Shown here one piece after another: positions 48,245 through 60,418 of a stretch of DNA of 64,000 bases (position 1 is its first letter; each line of letters begins with the position of its first letter). Source of the stretch: Solanum dulcamara (taxonomy: Eukaryota; Streptophyta; Magnoliopsida; Solanales; Solanaceae); NCBI RefSeq assembly GCF_947179165.1, contig NC_077245.1:41161286-41225285 (forward strand), in the 5' to 3' direction. Below the pieces are notes generated by a model. The model was given only the letters and a program-made list of their open reading frames with translations, searched no databases and had not been told where the DNA came from. The position numbers and the translations under genes were made by a program.

Positions 48245-48506
48245 AAGCTATCTCACAATTTCTCTTACCACCGATCACATGGCAATCACATTACCATTAC
48301 CGACTTCTTTTTATCGAGTAACCACTCGGTTTCATTCTTAGCATACCAATAATCCTCAGTATTGTCTCAAATATCATCTTGGTTTCTATCCGCTTATTGC
48401 TGGCCTTTAGATCTTATTAACTCGTGCCAACATGGGATCTCACTTAAAGTTTAAGTATCTATATTAACATGTTGTAGTGTCAGTTGATTTCATCCTACGC
48501 TTGTAA
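48245..48506 (-). other. Non-coding module of element G, interrupted
   Basis: Similar to E near 33,990-34,100 (GGGATCTCACTTAAAGTTTA, then TGTAGTGTCAG). Cut at 48,506 by the LTR of element H. Confidence 0.6.
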
Positions 48507-51500
48507 TGTCACGACCCAACCCCGTAGGCCACGACTGGGGTCCGACCTGGACCCCTTTATGCGTATCTATCAGCTACCCTTAAGTTGAACCGTGTGTGAT
48601 GTGATACCATACACAAACCCCAATAAGTCAAAAAGTTTTATCATAAACCTGTAGCCTCATTCACCTGTATCATAATAGGAAAGGGCATGCGAGCCAACGA
48701 GGCTGCCACACCACGAAAACATTTGCAATACGTCGTATGAGCGCAACTGAAAATAACTTACAAATAACCCACATACACATATCTATAGACCTCTAAGAGT
48801 AATAACTGTATCATATGATGGGACAAGGCCCTCATCGTACCCCTGAATAAATAAATATATACATTAAATGACCAGTATTAAAAATTAAGCTCTAGGACAG
48901 TGAAGCACTTCCGACATAGTTAAGAGGAACTCCTAAGCTGACCGATCTCCAAAATGAACATTTGTACCTGCGAGCATGAAACGTAGCCCCCCAGAGAACG
49001 GGGGGTCAGTACGACATATGTATTGAGTATATAAAGCATAACATATCATAACTGAAATAACAACTAAAATGGGGTTATAGAAAACATATATAACAGTTAA
49101 CAGATTACTGTACCTGCAGCTTAGGACATGCAGTCATATACCTTATCATACCCCGTACCCGACCCTCTAGTGAACTCGATATCATAATTATTTTATCATA
49201 ATCACGTGTCATCATATCATCATGTATATCATTTCATCATATCATCGTATACGACATCATATCATCGTATATGGCATAATCTCATATGTCGTCACAGCAT
49301 ATCCGATCTACTCTGGGCTCGGGGTCACAAATGTATCCCTATATTTTCATATGCATGCCTACATAAAGTATCCAGCCCTTTAGTTAGGGACTCAGTAAAA
49401 GAGTAGTGTACATTTATAGCGTACCATCATCATATAGTAAAATACACCGAGGAACGTTCGGCTCGATCCATAATTTAAAACAATACCAAAGAACATACGG
49501 CTCAATCCACATTTTCCATCATATCATCATATATATATCCGTCCCGGGATGCGGTGAAGAGAATCATCATATAAGTCATCATCGTATGCTTCACTTCATT
49601 ATATACGGCACCTCATCCTCGTATACTTCTACATATATATAGCCAGCCCGAGACTCGGTGAATGAATAGTAAAACTAGGCACGACTGCATTCCTGGCCCC
49701 TTATGGGACTCAGAGGAATTGGGTTACAGTGTGCTCGAATAGAGTAGTGACAAACTATATGCAACTAAGTCATTATTTGAGACTCAATGAAATAGTCCAG
49801 TGAGTCATCACCTGAAGACCAGAGTAGTAATCGTCTTAAGTATCTTCTAAGCGTCGTTAAGGAGAATATCAACTAGAGTTTCAGGAATCATAAACATGTA
49901 TCCAGACAAGGTTAAACAACTTATGGAAGTAGAGACCTTTGTCATCGCAGAGACTTTAGGAATAGGAGCTGACACATTCAAGTATTATTCAGCAGATAGG
50001 AGACTCGAGGGTAGTAGCTCAACTATTTTAAGAATTCTAATACCAAGTAGTAAATAAAAGTCACAAGTTATACCTGGAGCTTATAACTGGAACTACCTCC
50101 ACCTCATATCATATGCTATTACATTTATACTTAAGACCTTCCAAAAGAAAGAACAGATAGGCTTTACATATACTACTATTCATGATCTAGCAGCCTGGAA
50201 AGGCAATAACTCAACTATTACAAGAATCTTAACATTACATAGTGAATACAGTTTATGAATTACATTGGAGTTTCATGAGTGGAATTATCCCTAAATTTTA
50301 TATACAAACCATTCATAGCTTATACCTAAGACATGCCCAAAAGAAAAGAAGAATAGCTCTACATACCTGTTATGGGTTAGCCTTTGTCCCAGTCGCCTTG
50401 TCATCCCGTGAACCTAGGTAACATGAAATCAATAAGAACATCAACATCTTTAGACCTTTCAGCGTCTTACATTATTTAAGAGTATTCATAAACCCCATTC
50501 CCTCGCTCACCTTCTCGACTAGTTCCTTAACTAGTTAAGGCGTTAACGAAAATCGGACAACACCTCCCCTATAATGTGCCCTATCCGAATTCCCAATCAC
50601 GTCCCTAATACTACATCCAACCAACAACATAACAATCAGCTCGTATATATACAAAACTTTGCAACATTATACATTACAACCTCTGAACGACTCGCTCAAA
50701 ATTACGATATCCAAAATAGGGTTTCTCGTTTCTATTTTGCGAAACCTTTAACCGTACGAAGCGTGGAATCGTGTGTCTGAAACCAGAAGATCCCACACCT
50801 ATTTTAGAACACATTTATACCCTGAAACACACACCACACAACCAGAAGCAGCCTCCAAACACACCACGCCTCACTTCGACTACAATTTAACTTCGACGAC
50901 TTCAATTTAGATTGTTTCTTTCACTGAGCATCCCCATGATTTTTTTCATACTTAAAGCAGTATAAAAGGTACATAATACACTCCATAAAAACCCCTTAAA
51001 GTCCAAATTTAAAGGATAAAGCTTACCTTACCCGAAATTGGCCAAAACTAGCCAAAATCGCACCTCGGAAACCTCTTTAGCGCGCTGAAACTGTGTGGAC
51101 TGGTTGCTGTCCATTTTGGCTGCACCAAGCCGTGATTTTATACTTTTAATACCTACATATCATCGTGGTATATGATGGATAATTAATTTACGGAACAAAA
51201 TCGGAACGTACCTATTTTTTCGTCCTAGCCGTCACGATTTTCTCTCTTGTTCTAGGGTTTGTTTTCTAATTTTTGCTGCAGTTTAATGGAACAGAACTGA
51301 AGTATAAGACACATATACATATATATATGTGGTCCTAGGATGTGACACGTGTCATCCCCATAGGGTGACATATGTCCAGCCCCTATTGGGCCACGAATCC
51401 ATGCCTTACCCCTAGGGTGCCATGTGTCCTTATGGGGACCCCTCCCAAGTAGGTGGGTCACCTACTTGACCCTAAGTAGGTGGGTCACCTACTTTCTTGA

Positions 51501-51873
51501 GGTTCTACCACGTGTCGCTCCTCTATTGGCTTCCACGTGTCGTCTTTTCCCCTTCCTCATGGGTTCGTAATCTCATCTTATTTTAGGTGCCTATGTAATC
51601 CATGCTACGAAAGCTTAGTATGTCCTCAAGTAGATCAAGTATGTAAGACCTCTAAGTTGGTAGCTTACGTAGGTAAATCGCATCCTACGACTCATTATTT
51701 GGCCTCCAATTCCTTTCGGATTCTTATGACTCTATTTTCAACCTTCTCTACTATGGGGTAACATATTCTCCTTTCCTTAGAGTCATTTGATAGTGTCGTA
51801 GCTTATCCGGCTCACATGATAATGTCTAAAGAACTTAAGAGACATTTCGAGCTCGAGAGTGTGGGGTGTAACA
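48507..51873 (-). mobile_element. 3' LTR of element H
   Basis: 3.37 kb, TGTCACGACCCAACCCCGTA to GTGGGGTGTAACA, followed by the same polypurine tract as D, so it is a 3' LTR of the D subfamily. It keeps two or three intact CACGTG boxes (about 51,345, 51,510 and 51,535) and AAGTAGGTGGGTCACCTACTT palindromes (about 51,449-51,496). Confidence 0.83.
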
Positions 51874-52431
51874 TCCTTCCCCCCTTTAGAACATTCGTCC
51901 TCGAATGTTGAATAAAACTTCCCTTAAGACTTTATACAAACTGTAGGGAGATTTCTTTCTATTGCAATAACATACATTTTCATCCAAGTAATTAATATAT
52001 GAGTTCCAAGAGTAGGGGTTTACCTGTAGACATATGGGAATAGGTACGGATACTTGTGTTTCATGTCCTCTTCAGCTTCCCAAGTTATTTCTTCATGATT
52101 CTTATTCCGCCACGGCACCTTGACAAAAGCTACGTCCTTAGTTCGCACCCCTTTTAATCTGCCGATCCAAGATGGCAATAAGTTGCCCCTCGTAGGATAA
52201 CTCCCTGTTACATAGACCTCCTCCCCGGGAAATATTATGGGAGGGTCGTTTATATACTTGCGGAGTATTGATTTGCGAAAACTGGATATATTGCTTTAAA
52301 TCGGACAGTAGGTCCCACTTATAGGCAGCTTTATATCCATCATAACCCGTATAAACTTATACTTTCGTAGAGTGTGAGGTCAGCTTGGACTATAACCTAC
52401 CTTAATTGCCTTTCATTTCTGAGTCGGGATT
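51874..52431 (-). pseudogene. Element H polypurine tract and integrase remnant
   Basis: Begins TCCTTCCCCCCTTTAGAACA as in D, then the chromodomain-like tail region (TCAGCTTCCCAAGTTATTTC parallels D at 21,730) with frame breaks. An internal deletion near 52,330 joins the integrase C-terminus directly to the segment around INMDF. It ends at about 52,431, where a foreign LTR starts. Confidence 0.75.
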
Positions 52432-52436
52432 AAAAG

Positions 52437-52930
52437 ATGGAAATCTGATTGTTTAGGGCTTTATAGGAGTTAGGAAATCTATTTTTGGATTTTCCTAGGG
52501 TATAAGGACAAAAACGACCTTTTCCAATATTTTTGCGTCGGCCAAAATGTAACTTCACTGCATCATGTTAGTAAAATGATCATAACTCTTTTAATCTGAT
52601 CACCAAATGACGCAAACTTGGTGGTGTTGGAAAGCAGACTCATACATTTAATTTGATAGATTATGAGTCACCTAAATCTTAATATTCTAAGAGATATAGT
52701 CGTTTGAAGTAGACCAAAATATAATCTTATATCGAAACTCAATTGATAAAGAAACTTTCAACTCAACTTTGTGTTAGGGTATTCTTATTGCCTTAATTAA
52801 TCTCCAAATATCTTTCCATACTAAAGAATTGATCTTAACACCTATGTACAATTAATAATCGCCCGGTACGATCTTAAACACATATGAAAAATGGTTCATG
52901 TCTTAACTTAGAGATTTTCGTGGTGTTACA
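52437..52930 (-). mobile_element. LTR end of a further gypsy family
   Basis: About 0.5 kb ending CGTGGTGTTACA at 52,930, in the gag start of the next element. The left end is missing. Text such as AAAATGATCATAACTCTTTT resembles the 3' half of many plant gypsy LTRs. Family not identified. Confidence 0.5.
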
Positions 52931-53199
52931 CCATGGCTACCTCAAATTTACTAATGAATAATCATGCCTTCATATGGGAGCTCCTCGTGGAGGCATTTTC
53001 TGAAAATCAAAAAGAACCATCATTAAAAGGGAAAAACTTAGAGTACCACTCTATCACACGATATAGATCATGAAAGAAGAGAGATTTTTCTAAGATGCCA
53101 CATAGTCTCGTATTCATAAATGTGACGCGCTTCACACCAATGAGCAAGACTCTATGTAATGCGGCATGTTAGACTCCCTAGGACACTCTTAAATTGTGT
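52931..53199 (-). pseudogene. Gag start and leader of a second-family element
   Basis: Minus strand shows a possible gag Met near 52,995 followed by Pro-Pro-Arg-Gly, similar to the MPPRK start of D, but a stop follows within ten codons. To its right is a leader with TTCATAAATGTGACGCGCTT, then the PBS. The rest of the element is absent; the next sequence to the left is another LTR. Confidence 0.5.
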
Positions 53200-53211
53200 G
53201 CTCTGATACAA
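53200..53211 (-). promoter_or_regulatory. Primer-binding site beside the 53.2-kb LTR
   Basis: Plus-strand GCTCTGATACAA, one mismatch from GCTCTGATACCA, i.e. minus strand TTGTATCAGAGC. Confidence 0.75.
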
Positions 53212-53215
53212 AGTT

Positions 53216-55362
53216 TTTCATGACCCGAGCCTAAGTCCTAGACATGACACAGAAATTGGGAACCCGAAGGATCCCAACCAAGTCATCTTAGCATACATCG
53301 CATACATAAGGTAAATGAACATAATAAGATAAGTGGAAGAATTACTCAACATAGAAGTCCAAGGGGAGTAAACCCAACTCCAATGTCCAACATGGACTAC
53401 AACATTTTTCAACGTTTAAACATGCCTCTATACTAGACTTGATAGGGCCTTAGGACAAGTTTCTAGCTCACTCGAATCACAAAAGAATTAACTTGAATAG
53501 GAAAACAAGTGGACATCCCCGCAAGAAACCCCATCCAAAGCAACATATGAAATAAAAGTCCTGTCCTCGACAAATAAGGTCTCACCAATAACAACTCAAG
53601 ATTGCTAAGTCAACTATAGCCACGAATGTAAGGAGCGTGAATATCATCCATCCCTACATTATGAGATAATGTAGGAAAAATATGCATTAGTACATAGAAG
53701 GTACTAAGTATATGAGATACACAGGAACAAGTAATAGGACATGAGCAATATAACATAGGATGCATGACCAATCATAAATGAACATGAATAAGACTTTAAA
53801 AGCATTTGAAAATACATAAAAACTTATGGTCAATGCATCGTAGAACTTCATAGTAAAACTCACATCTTTGCATATAACTTATATGGGATAAGGCATTTAA
53901 CTAACATCTAAGACCATGCGAGCTATAACATGAAATCCAATGTAACTCCCACATCGAGAAGAGAGAGGCTACTTGCCAAGGTAGACTCTGTGAGAATAAC
54001 TTTAACTTTATGAGCTATATGTGGATCCACTCGCTAAGCCATAAGTAAACCTACAATCACAACATAGTTTGGAACTTTAGATTGCTACAAGGATTCCCTT
54101 AGATAACTAACTGCATTACTAGACTGAACCCCACCTAGAAGTCCTCTCGATGGTTAGTTAATATTCCAATGAAATTTATTAAAAACATCATCATGAAAAT
54201 AATCATTAGAATAGCTCATTTAACATTAGTGATTCATAGGAATCCATAAACTTTGGTGAGAATTGTCCTTATCACCATCTTAATCATGACTGTGTGTGAG
54301 AATTATCCTTATCATACCATAATAACTCTCTTGGATCTTCATTGATCATCATTATAACTTTCATCATGAAATCATAAATCGCAACTTCATTCATAAAACT
54401 TTCTTCGAAAATCATTGAACTTCATAATCATAATTCATGTAATTTATCATTGAAAATAGCTTTATGCATGAGCATTCATAAATCAACTTAAAATTATGTA
54501 ATTTATGTAGAATAATGCGTATAATGATCATTGATAATAATTAAAAATGTAATTGAAACAATCCAATTCAATTAATCAAACTAGAGTTAGAAAATTAATG
54601 AAAATTTAAAAAGATCTTTGAGGAAAAACCTTGAGACTCCATGGGTGAAAGAAACCCATAGATAAATCCCCACATACTTTGATGAAATAACTCAGAATTT
54701 GAAGAAGAACCTTGTCGTTCTTGAAACCCTAGCTTGGAATTGTAGGAGAACCTTGAGAGAATTGCTTAGTCTTGCCTTAAGGAAATTTAGGAGAATGAAT
54801 TAGAATAGGATGGCAATTTGAAGGGATAGGTAGTTATAGGCTCGAACTTGGCCCAAAAGATGTCTAGATTCATTAGACCGAACTTAGAAAAAAGATAATT
54901 TTACCATTCATTAAACATCGAACTGGGCCCTACGAATTGGGTTCTATGACTCATCTTCAAATCTAAGGATAATAGATTTGATTCGTACTACAGGTCTGAG
55001 AATCCATGAAATTTTGGGGTCTCTAATTCTTTTTCACGAGTCCTAGACATGACTCGTCCTTGAGTTTATAACTTGTGAACTCCCATCGTCTTACAACCCC
55101 TGAAACCTGCTAAAATCCTGAGTCTGTGATCTTTCCCCACAAGTCAGTTTGATGAATTGTCAACGTGCCTACGACTTGTCCTGTCGAGTCGTAGAATGTC
55201 TACTGAGATTTGTTATGCACAAGCTCAAGGACCAACTTCACGACTCGTTCATACGAGTTGTAGGAATGGATATGAATCGTAGAAGGAGTCATAGACTAAT
55301 GGGCAGTCACCTTTTGTGAAATATTTCTTTTGTTCCAACTTTTCAACTTCTGGGGTCTTACA
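53216..55362 (-). mobile_element. Second-family LTR with internal sequence on both sides
   Basis: 2.15 kb, TTTCATGACCCGAGCCTAAG (ancestral TGTCATGACC) to GGGGTCTTACA. On the left it abuts a PBS and gag leader, as a 5' LTR would; on the right it abuts a polypurine tract and integrase, as a 3' LTR would. It may be one LTR shared by two tandem copies after unequal recombination. Confidence 0.75.
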
Positions 55363-55377
55363 ATATCTCCCCCTTGG
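55363..55377 (-). promoter_or_regulatory. Polypurine tract of element I
   Basis: Plus-strand ATATCTCCCCCTTGG right after the LTR. Confidence 0.7.
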
Positions 55378-56597
55378 AAATATTCATCTTCGAATGAGAT
55401 TCAACTAGCTTAGAAAATAAATAGAAAGAGGACCAGCAACCTCACATGATTATAATAACTCCTTAAAAATGCAGAGAACATGAGATTTTTAAACTTAATA
55501 TAAAACATGACTTAAAATCAATCTTCATGATTATACATCCATATGAATGACATAGAAAGAACTGAATACATGGGAGTTCAATTGACTTGAATAAAAATAA
55601 CCTATTTCCATAGGCTTAAATAGAGGGAAAAAATACGGGTATCGTTTCATCATATCAGCCTCCGTTTCCCATGTAGCACTCTCTACTTGTTGATTTCTCC
55701 ATAATATTTTGATGGATGTGACTTCTTTCTTCCTTAACCTATTCACTTGTCGGTTCAGAATTTTCATCGTAAATTCTCATAAGTCAAATTCTCTTCAACA
55801 CTCATATATTCTAATGGCACAATAGAGTTCGGATCACCAACAAACTTTCTCAACATCGACACGTGAAACACTGTATGAACCATAACTAACTTAAATAGAA
55901 AATCTAACTCTTACACCACTCTGCGAATACGTCACAATATCTTATAAGGTTCAATATACCTAGGACTCAATTTCCCTGTCTTACCAAAATGCATTACACC
56001 CTTCATGGGTGAAACCTTCAAATAGATCCAATCATCCACCTCAAATTCAAGGTCTATTTTTCTAATATCCGAATAGGACTTTTGACAACATTGAGCCGCT
56101 TTAAATCTGTCTCTTAAGTCTCACCTTCTTCATAGAATCTATCACCAAATTGGGACCAATCAATGCCATCTCACCTACTTCAAACTATCCCACCGGGGAC
56201 CTACACTTTCTTCCATACAAAGCTTCAATAGGAGACATTTTGATGCTAGAGTGATAACTATCATTATAGGCAAATTCAATCAATGGTAGATGCTCATCCC
56301 AACTTCCTTAAAAATAAATAATTCATGCCCTTAACATATCCTCTAGGGTTTGAATCATTCTTTCAGCTTGGCCATCGATTTGAGGGTAGAAAGCGATACT
56401 TAGCTTGACTTTTGTACCAAGACCCTTTTGAAATGACTTTCAAAAATTGTGAAGTGAATTGAGTACCTCAATCCAATATAATAGACAAAGGAACACCATG
56501 TAGTCTTACCAACTCACGAATATACAACTTAGCATAATGTTCGGTGCTATAAGAAGTCCTAACCGGTAGAAAATGAACCAACTTAGTCATTCGATCC
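55378..56597 (-). pseudogene. Element I integrase C-terminus with chromodomain-like tail
   Basis: The frame 55,531-55,767 reads VNRLRKKEVTSIKILWRNQ and SATWETEADMMKRYPYFF, the chromodomain-like pattern also seen in D. Upstream to 56,597 there is degenerate integrase core on the minus strand (for example the [10 protein letters not shown] region near 56,255). Interrupted at 56,602 by a solo LTR and resumed at 58,829. Confidence 0.85.
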
Positions 56598-56602
56598 ACA
56601 AC
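56598..56602. repeat. Target-site duplication ACAAC, left copy
   Basis: ACAAC precedes the solo LTR; the partner is at 58,824-58,828. Removing the LTR and one copy restores continuous integrase sequence (GATCCACAAC then AACCCAAATGG) of the right length. Confidence 0.8.
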
Positions 56603-58823
56603 AGTAATGACCCATTAGGTCATTTTGAGTATTAAAGCATTTTTATTTCATAAAAGACTCATCCCGTAAATTTTTAATAAGTATTTTGGATTATTCGATA
56701 ACTATGATTATTTAGTTGAGGGTAAATTTAGATAACTAATTTAATTAGTGAGCTAAATTGATATTTTTTAGTACCATATACTTTTGGTTTTATATTTATT
56801 AAAATAAGTTAATAGGGTTTGTCAATTTTAGTACATAACTATTCTTGAAAAGAAGAAAAGAAGATGGCGATAGGCTAACCTGTGCGACGTACAGAATGAA
56901 GAGAATGAAGTGCTTTAGGTAAGGAATTTCAGGTGACCTTTTCAATTCTGTTTGTTCATACATCAACTGCTACATGTATAATACTATTATATTCTTATTG
57001 TATTGAACCAAAGAGAGAGAAAAAATGGATTATTGCAGTGTGGGTTCATTGTACTTTTGGATTTAATGGACACAAATTGAGTGCCAATCATTGCTAATAA
57101 TAAGGCAATGGTTAGGCCATGATGTGCTAATGATGGGATAATTATGATAGAATGGATTAATTGTAGATAGGGAAAAATTATATTTTTTTTGTGGTGGAAG
57201 TCACTAGGTTCGTAACTAGTTAGTTAGAGTTGAATTATTATCCTTTTGTTATCATATTATGATGTAGGTTTGAGATAGTGGTATATCTAATTTAATATTA
57301 GGTGTATTATGTTATATGAATATCATTAGAGTTATGTTATTTGTATAAATTAAGACTTAATTCTAGGCATGAGATTAAGAAAACTGATTATAGATTTGGG
57401 TAAGTTTTTGGGTCTAGGCTAGACATATAGTATTATTGGTGTCTATAGATTTCTATGCTTACGAATATGTATAATTGATAAATTGAAAACGTGAGGCATT
57501 GAAGAAAGGAAAGGCATTGATGAGTTAGCTTGCTTGACTTCCGACTCTTCAGTTGAGGTAGGTTATGGTTTTATTCTATATCATAGATAGATTCTTAATA
57601 GCGATTGATAGTCATTGAGTAATGTGTGAAGTTTACTATGCATTTAATTGTCGTGGTTTGGATGGTTGATATGTTGTTGTGATTGGTCTGAAATCCCAAG
57701 ACCGTAAAATCCATAATCTTGAAATTGCCCCATTAAAAGTGATGCCTTGAATAAAGAAGGCTTGATGAAATATTGTTAATAAAGTGGAACGTAATAATAA
57801 AGAATGATAAATTAATTATATTTGGATCGGGTGTCACATTTTGATATGGTATATTTGAATCGGGTGTCACATTTTGATAAAGTATATTTGGATCGGGTGT
57901 CACATTCCGACACGGTATATTTGGATCGGGTGTCACATTCCGACATGATATTATTAGATCAGGTGTCATATTTCAACACGGTATATTTGGATCGGGTGTC
58001 ACGAGCCGATATGATATTATTGGATCGAATGACATGTTCTGATATGGGATATTTGGATTGGGTGTCACGAGCCGACACGATCTTATTAGATCGGGTGTCA
58101 TGTTCTAGCACGGTAATATTAAAGGAAAACAAATTAAAATAACTTAATGTTACCCAATCTCAAATAACTCATTTCCCAAAAGAACTTGATGTGGAGGCCT
58201 GAGTCTTCATGTATGATCTTGATATTGTTGATTGGTTATGTAATTGTTCATTATGTTGTCACTTGATCTTGATCTTGTTGGTTGTCACCTGTTAAGTGTT
58301 ATAGTTGATTTTCCGCTATTACTTTATGCATATTGATTTCTATTTCGAGTTGGCCGATGATACTTACTCAATACATGTTATCCTGTACTGACCCCTAGTA
58401 GTATTTTTCTTCATTTTCATTTTATGGAGTGCAACAAGTGTACCAGCAACTTCGACTCGACCTCAACTATAGCTAGTGTTCAGCATACCAGGTTCTAGGG
58501 TGAGCTATTCATTCTAGCTCGTGTTGGATTCTCTCATTCTTGACATGATGTCCTTAGTTTTTGGACACAAACTATTTTAATTATCTATTCTAGTGTTTGA
58601 TACTCTTAGACTTGATATTTTGAGGTTAGATATCATTGATGTGATGACTTTCAGATTTTGGGGAATATATGTAATAGACTTTGGTGGTTTTATTATTTCT
58701 TACCCTCATAAATTGAGCTTCCGCATTATTGTCATATTTTATAAGTTGAAATTTGTATCGTTGGTTCTCCCACCTAGGAGGTTAAGTGTGGGTGCTACTC
58801 ATGGACCATTTTGGATCGCGACA
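56603..58823 (+). mobile_element. Solo LTR of another gypsy family
   Basis: 2,221 bp, AGTAATGACCCATTAGGTCA (probably TGTAATGACCC originally) to GGATCGCGACA, flanked by ACAAC. No internal sequence. It contains the 33-bp array at 57,817-58,113 and TACTCAATACATGTTATCCT, TACTGACCCC near 58,366-58,396, as in other plant LTRs. Orientation is inferred from TAATGACC at the start and GCGACA at the end. Confidence 0.8.
57817..58113. repeat. 33-bp subrepeats, nine units, in the solo LTR
   Basis: Nine tandem units of 33 bp, TATATTTGGATCGGGTGTCA plus CATTCCGACACGG. Units alternate between TATATTTGG and TATTATTGG starts towards the right end, which hints at a 66-bp higher-order unit. The 11-residue repeating frames are artefacts. 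Confidence 0.92.
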
Positions 58824-58828
58824 ACAAC
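58824..58828. repeat. Target-site duplication ACAAC, right copy
   Basis: Partner of 56,598-56,602. Confidence 0.8.
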
Positions 58829-59368
58829 AACCCAAATGGAATAATTTTGTTTCTTAGTACGAGACAAACCCATCACCTCCCGGTTTTTTGATGTTCAACT
58901 TTCACTTGTTGACAATTTGGACACTTAGCCACGAACTCCACTATGTCCTTCTTTATGTCATTCTACCAATACACCTTCCTCAAATCATGATACATTTTGG
59001 TGGATCCCTGATGAATCGAATACCGAAAACTATGGCCTCATCCAATATCAACTCTCTCAAATAAACAACATTAGGCACACATAACCGGCCTTGATAACGA
59101 AGTGAACCATCTCCCCCTCGGGAGAAAGCCTCAATGGCTTTTTCGGCAACTGACTTCTTCAATTCAACCATCACTGGATCATTTTGTTGCTTAGCTTGGA
59201 ATCAACCAATCGAACACCTAAACGACTCAATATATGCACATCCTTTACAAATTCTTTCTTACCTTCCTCAACATGTGCAACACTATTTATGGACAATCTA
59301 CTTAGTGCATCGGCAATCACATTAGCTTTACCCGAATGGTACAAGACACTTATATTATAGTCTTTCAA
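58829..59368 (-). pseudogene. Element I integrase N-terminus and end of RNase H
   Basis: Continues the integrase after the solo LTR. The zinc-binding region is in two frames (58,880-59,174: SLRYQGRLCVPNVVYLREL, then RDPPKCIMI from a shifted frame). 59,171-59,368 gives the RNase H end, NISVLYHSGKANVIADALSR. Several frameshifts. Confidence 0.85.
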
Positions 59369-59760
59369 TAATTAAAGTCATCTCCTTTGCCGAAGGTTTA
59401 AGTCATTTTGCTTAAACACATATTGTAAACTCTTGTGGTCGATGAACACATCCACATGGACAACACAAAGAAAGTGCCTCCAATTCTTCAAAGCAAACAC
59501 AACCGCCGCTAGTTCTAATTCATGAGTCAGATAATTTCTTTTATGTACCTTAAGTTGCCTAGAACCATAGGCTATCACCTTACCATGTTGCATCAAGACA
59601 CAACCAAAACCAACCCTCGAGGAATCATAATATACCACAAAACCCTCGGACCCTTCAGGTAAGCTCAAAATAGGAGCGATAGTAAGATGATCTTTCAACT
59701 CTTGGAAATTTTCTAACATACTTCCAACCATTAGAACTTCACTTTCTTTTGGGTCAACTT
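59369..59760 (-). pseudogene. Element I RNase H
   Basis: The frame 59,378-59,731 shows [38 protein letters not shown] and [20 protein letters not shown], typical of gypsy RNase H. The second catalytic motif TDH is IDH with Asp kept. The first motif reads YYDSS, also with its Asp. Confidence 0.88.
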
Positions 59761-60346
59761 AGTCAAAGGTGACGAAATCGATGAAAACCCTTCCACAAAC
59801 CTTCTATAATATCCGATTAGGCCCAAGAAACTTTAATATTCGGAGGAGACAATGGTCTAGGCCAATTCTTAGCCGCCTCAATTTTCTTAGGATCGACCTT
59901 AATCCCTTCATCGGACACAATATGACCAAGAAAAGCAATCGATCTCAACCAAAATTCACACTTGTTAAACTTGGCAAACAACTGACGATTCCTAAGTATT
60001 TACAACACAATCCTCAAATGATTGGCATGCTCCTCCTCATTCCTAGAGTAAACCAAAATGTCATCAATAAACACAATTACAAACATGTCCAAGTATTGCT
60101 TGAATACCCTATTCATCAAGTCCATGAAGGCTGCGAGGGTATTGGTTAGTCCAAACCACATGACTAAGCATTCATAATGGCCATACCTTTTTTGAAACTC
60201 CGTCATGGGAATATCACACTCCCTCACCCTTAGTTGTTGATAACTGAAACATAAATCAATCTTAGAGAAATAATTTGCCCCTTGCAATTGGTCAACCAAA
60301 TCATTTATCCTCAAAATTGGATATTTGCTTGTTCTTTTCATGACTT
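59761..60346 (-). pseudogene. Element I reverse transcriptase, N-terminally truncated
   Basis: The frame 60,341-60,000 contains [26 protein letters not shown]-type and RYGHYE motifs, then [20 protein letters not shown] with an intact DD active site, unlike A and D. The fingers domain before TSKYP is missing: similarity ends at about 60,346. The connection to RNase H (59,770-59,990) is out of frame. Confidence 0.88.
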
Positions 60347-60418
60347 CAATTTTTTTTAGAAGAAACTATGTTTTTATTTTTAACAAAGCAAAAAATCATT
60401 AGTGAGATTTACGTTTTG

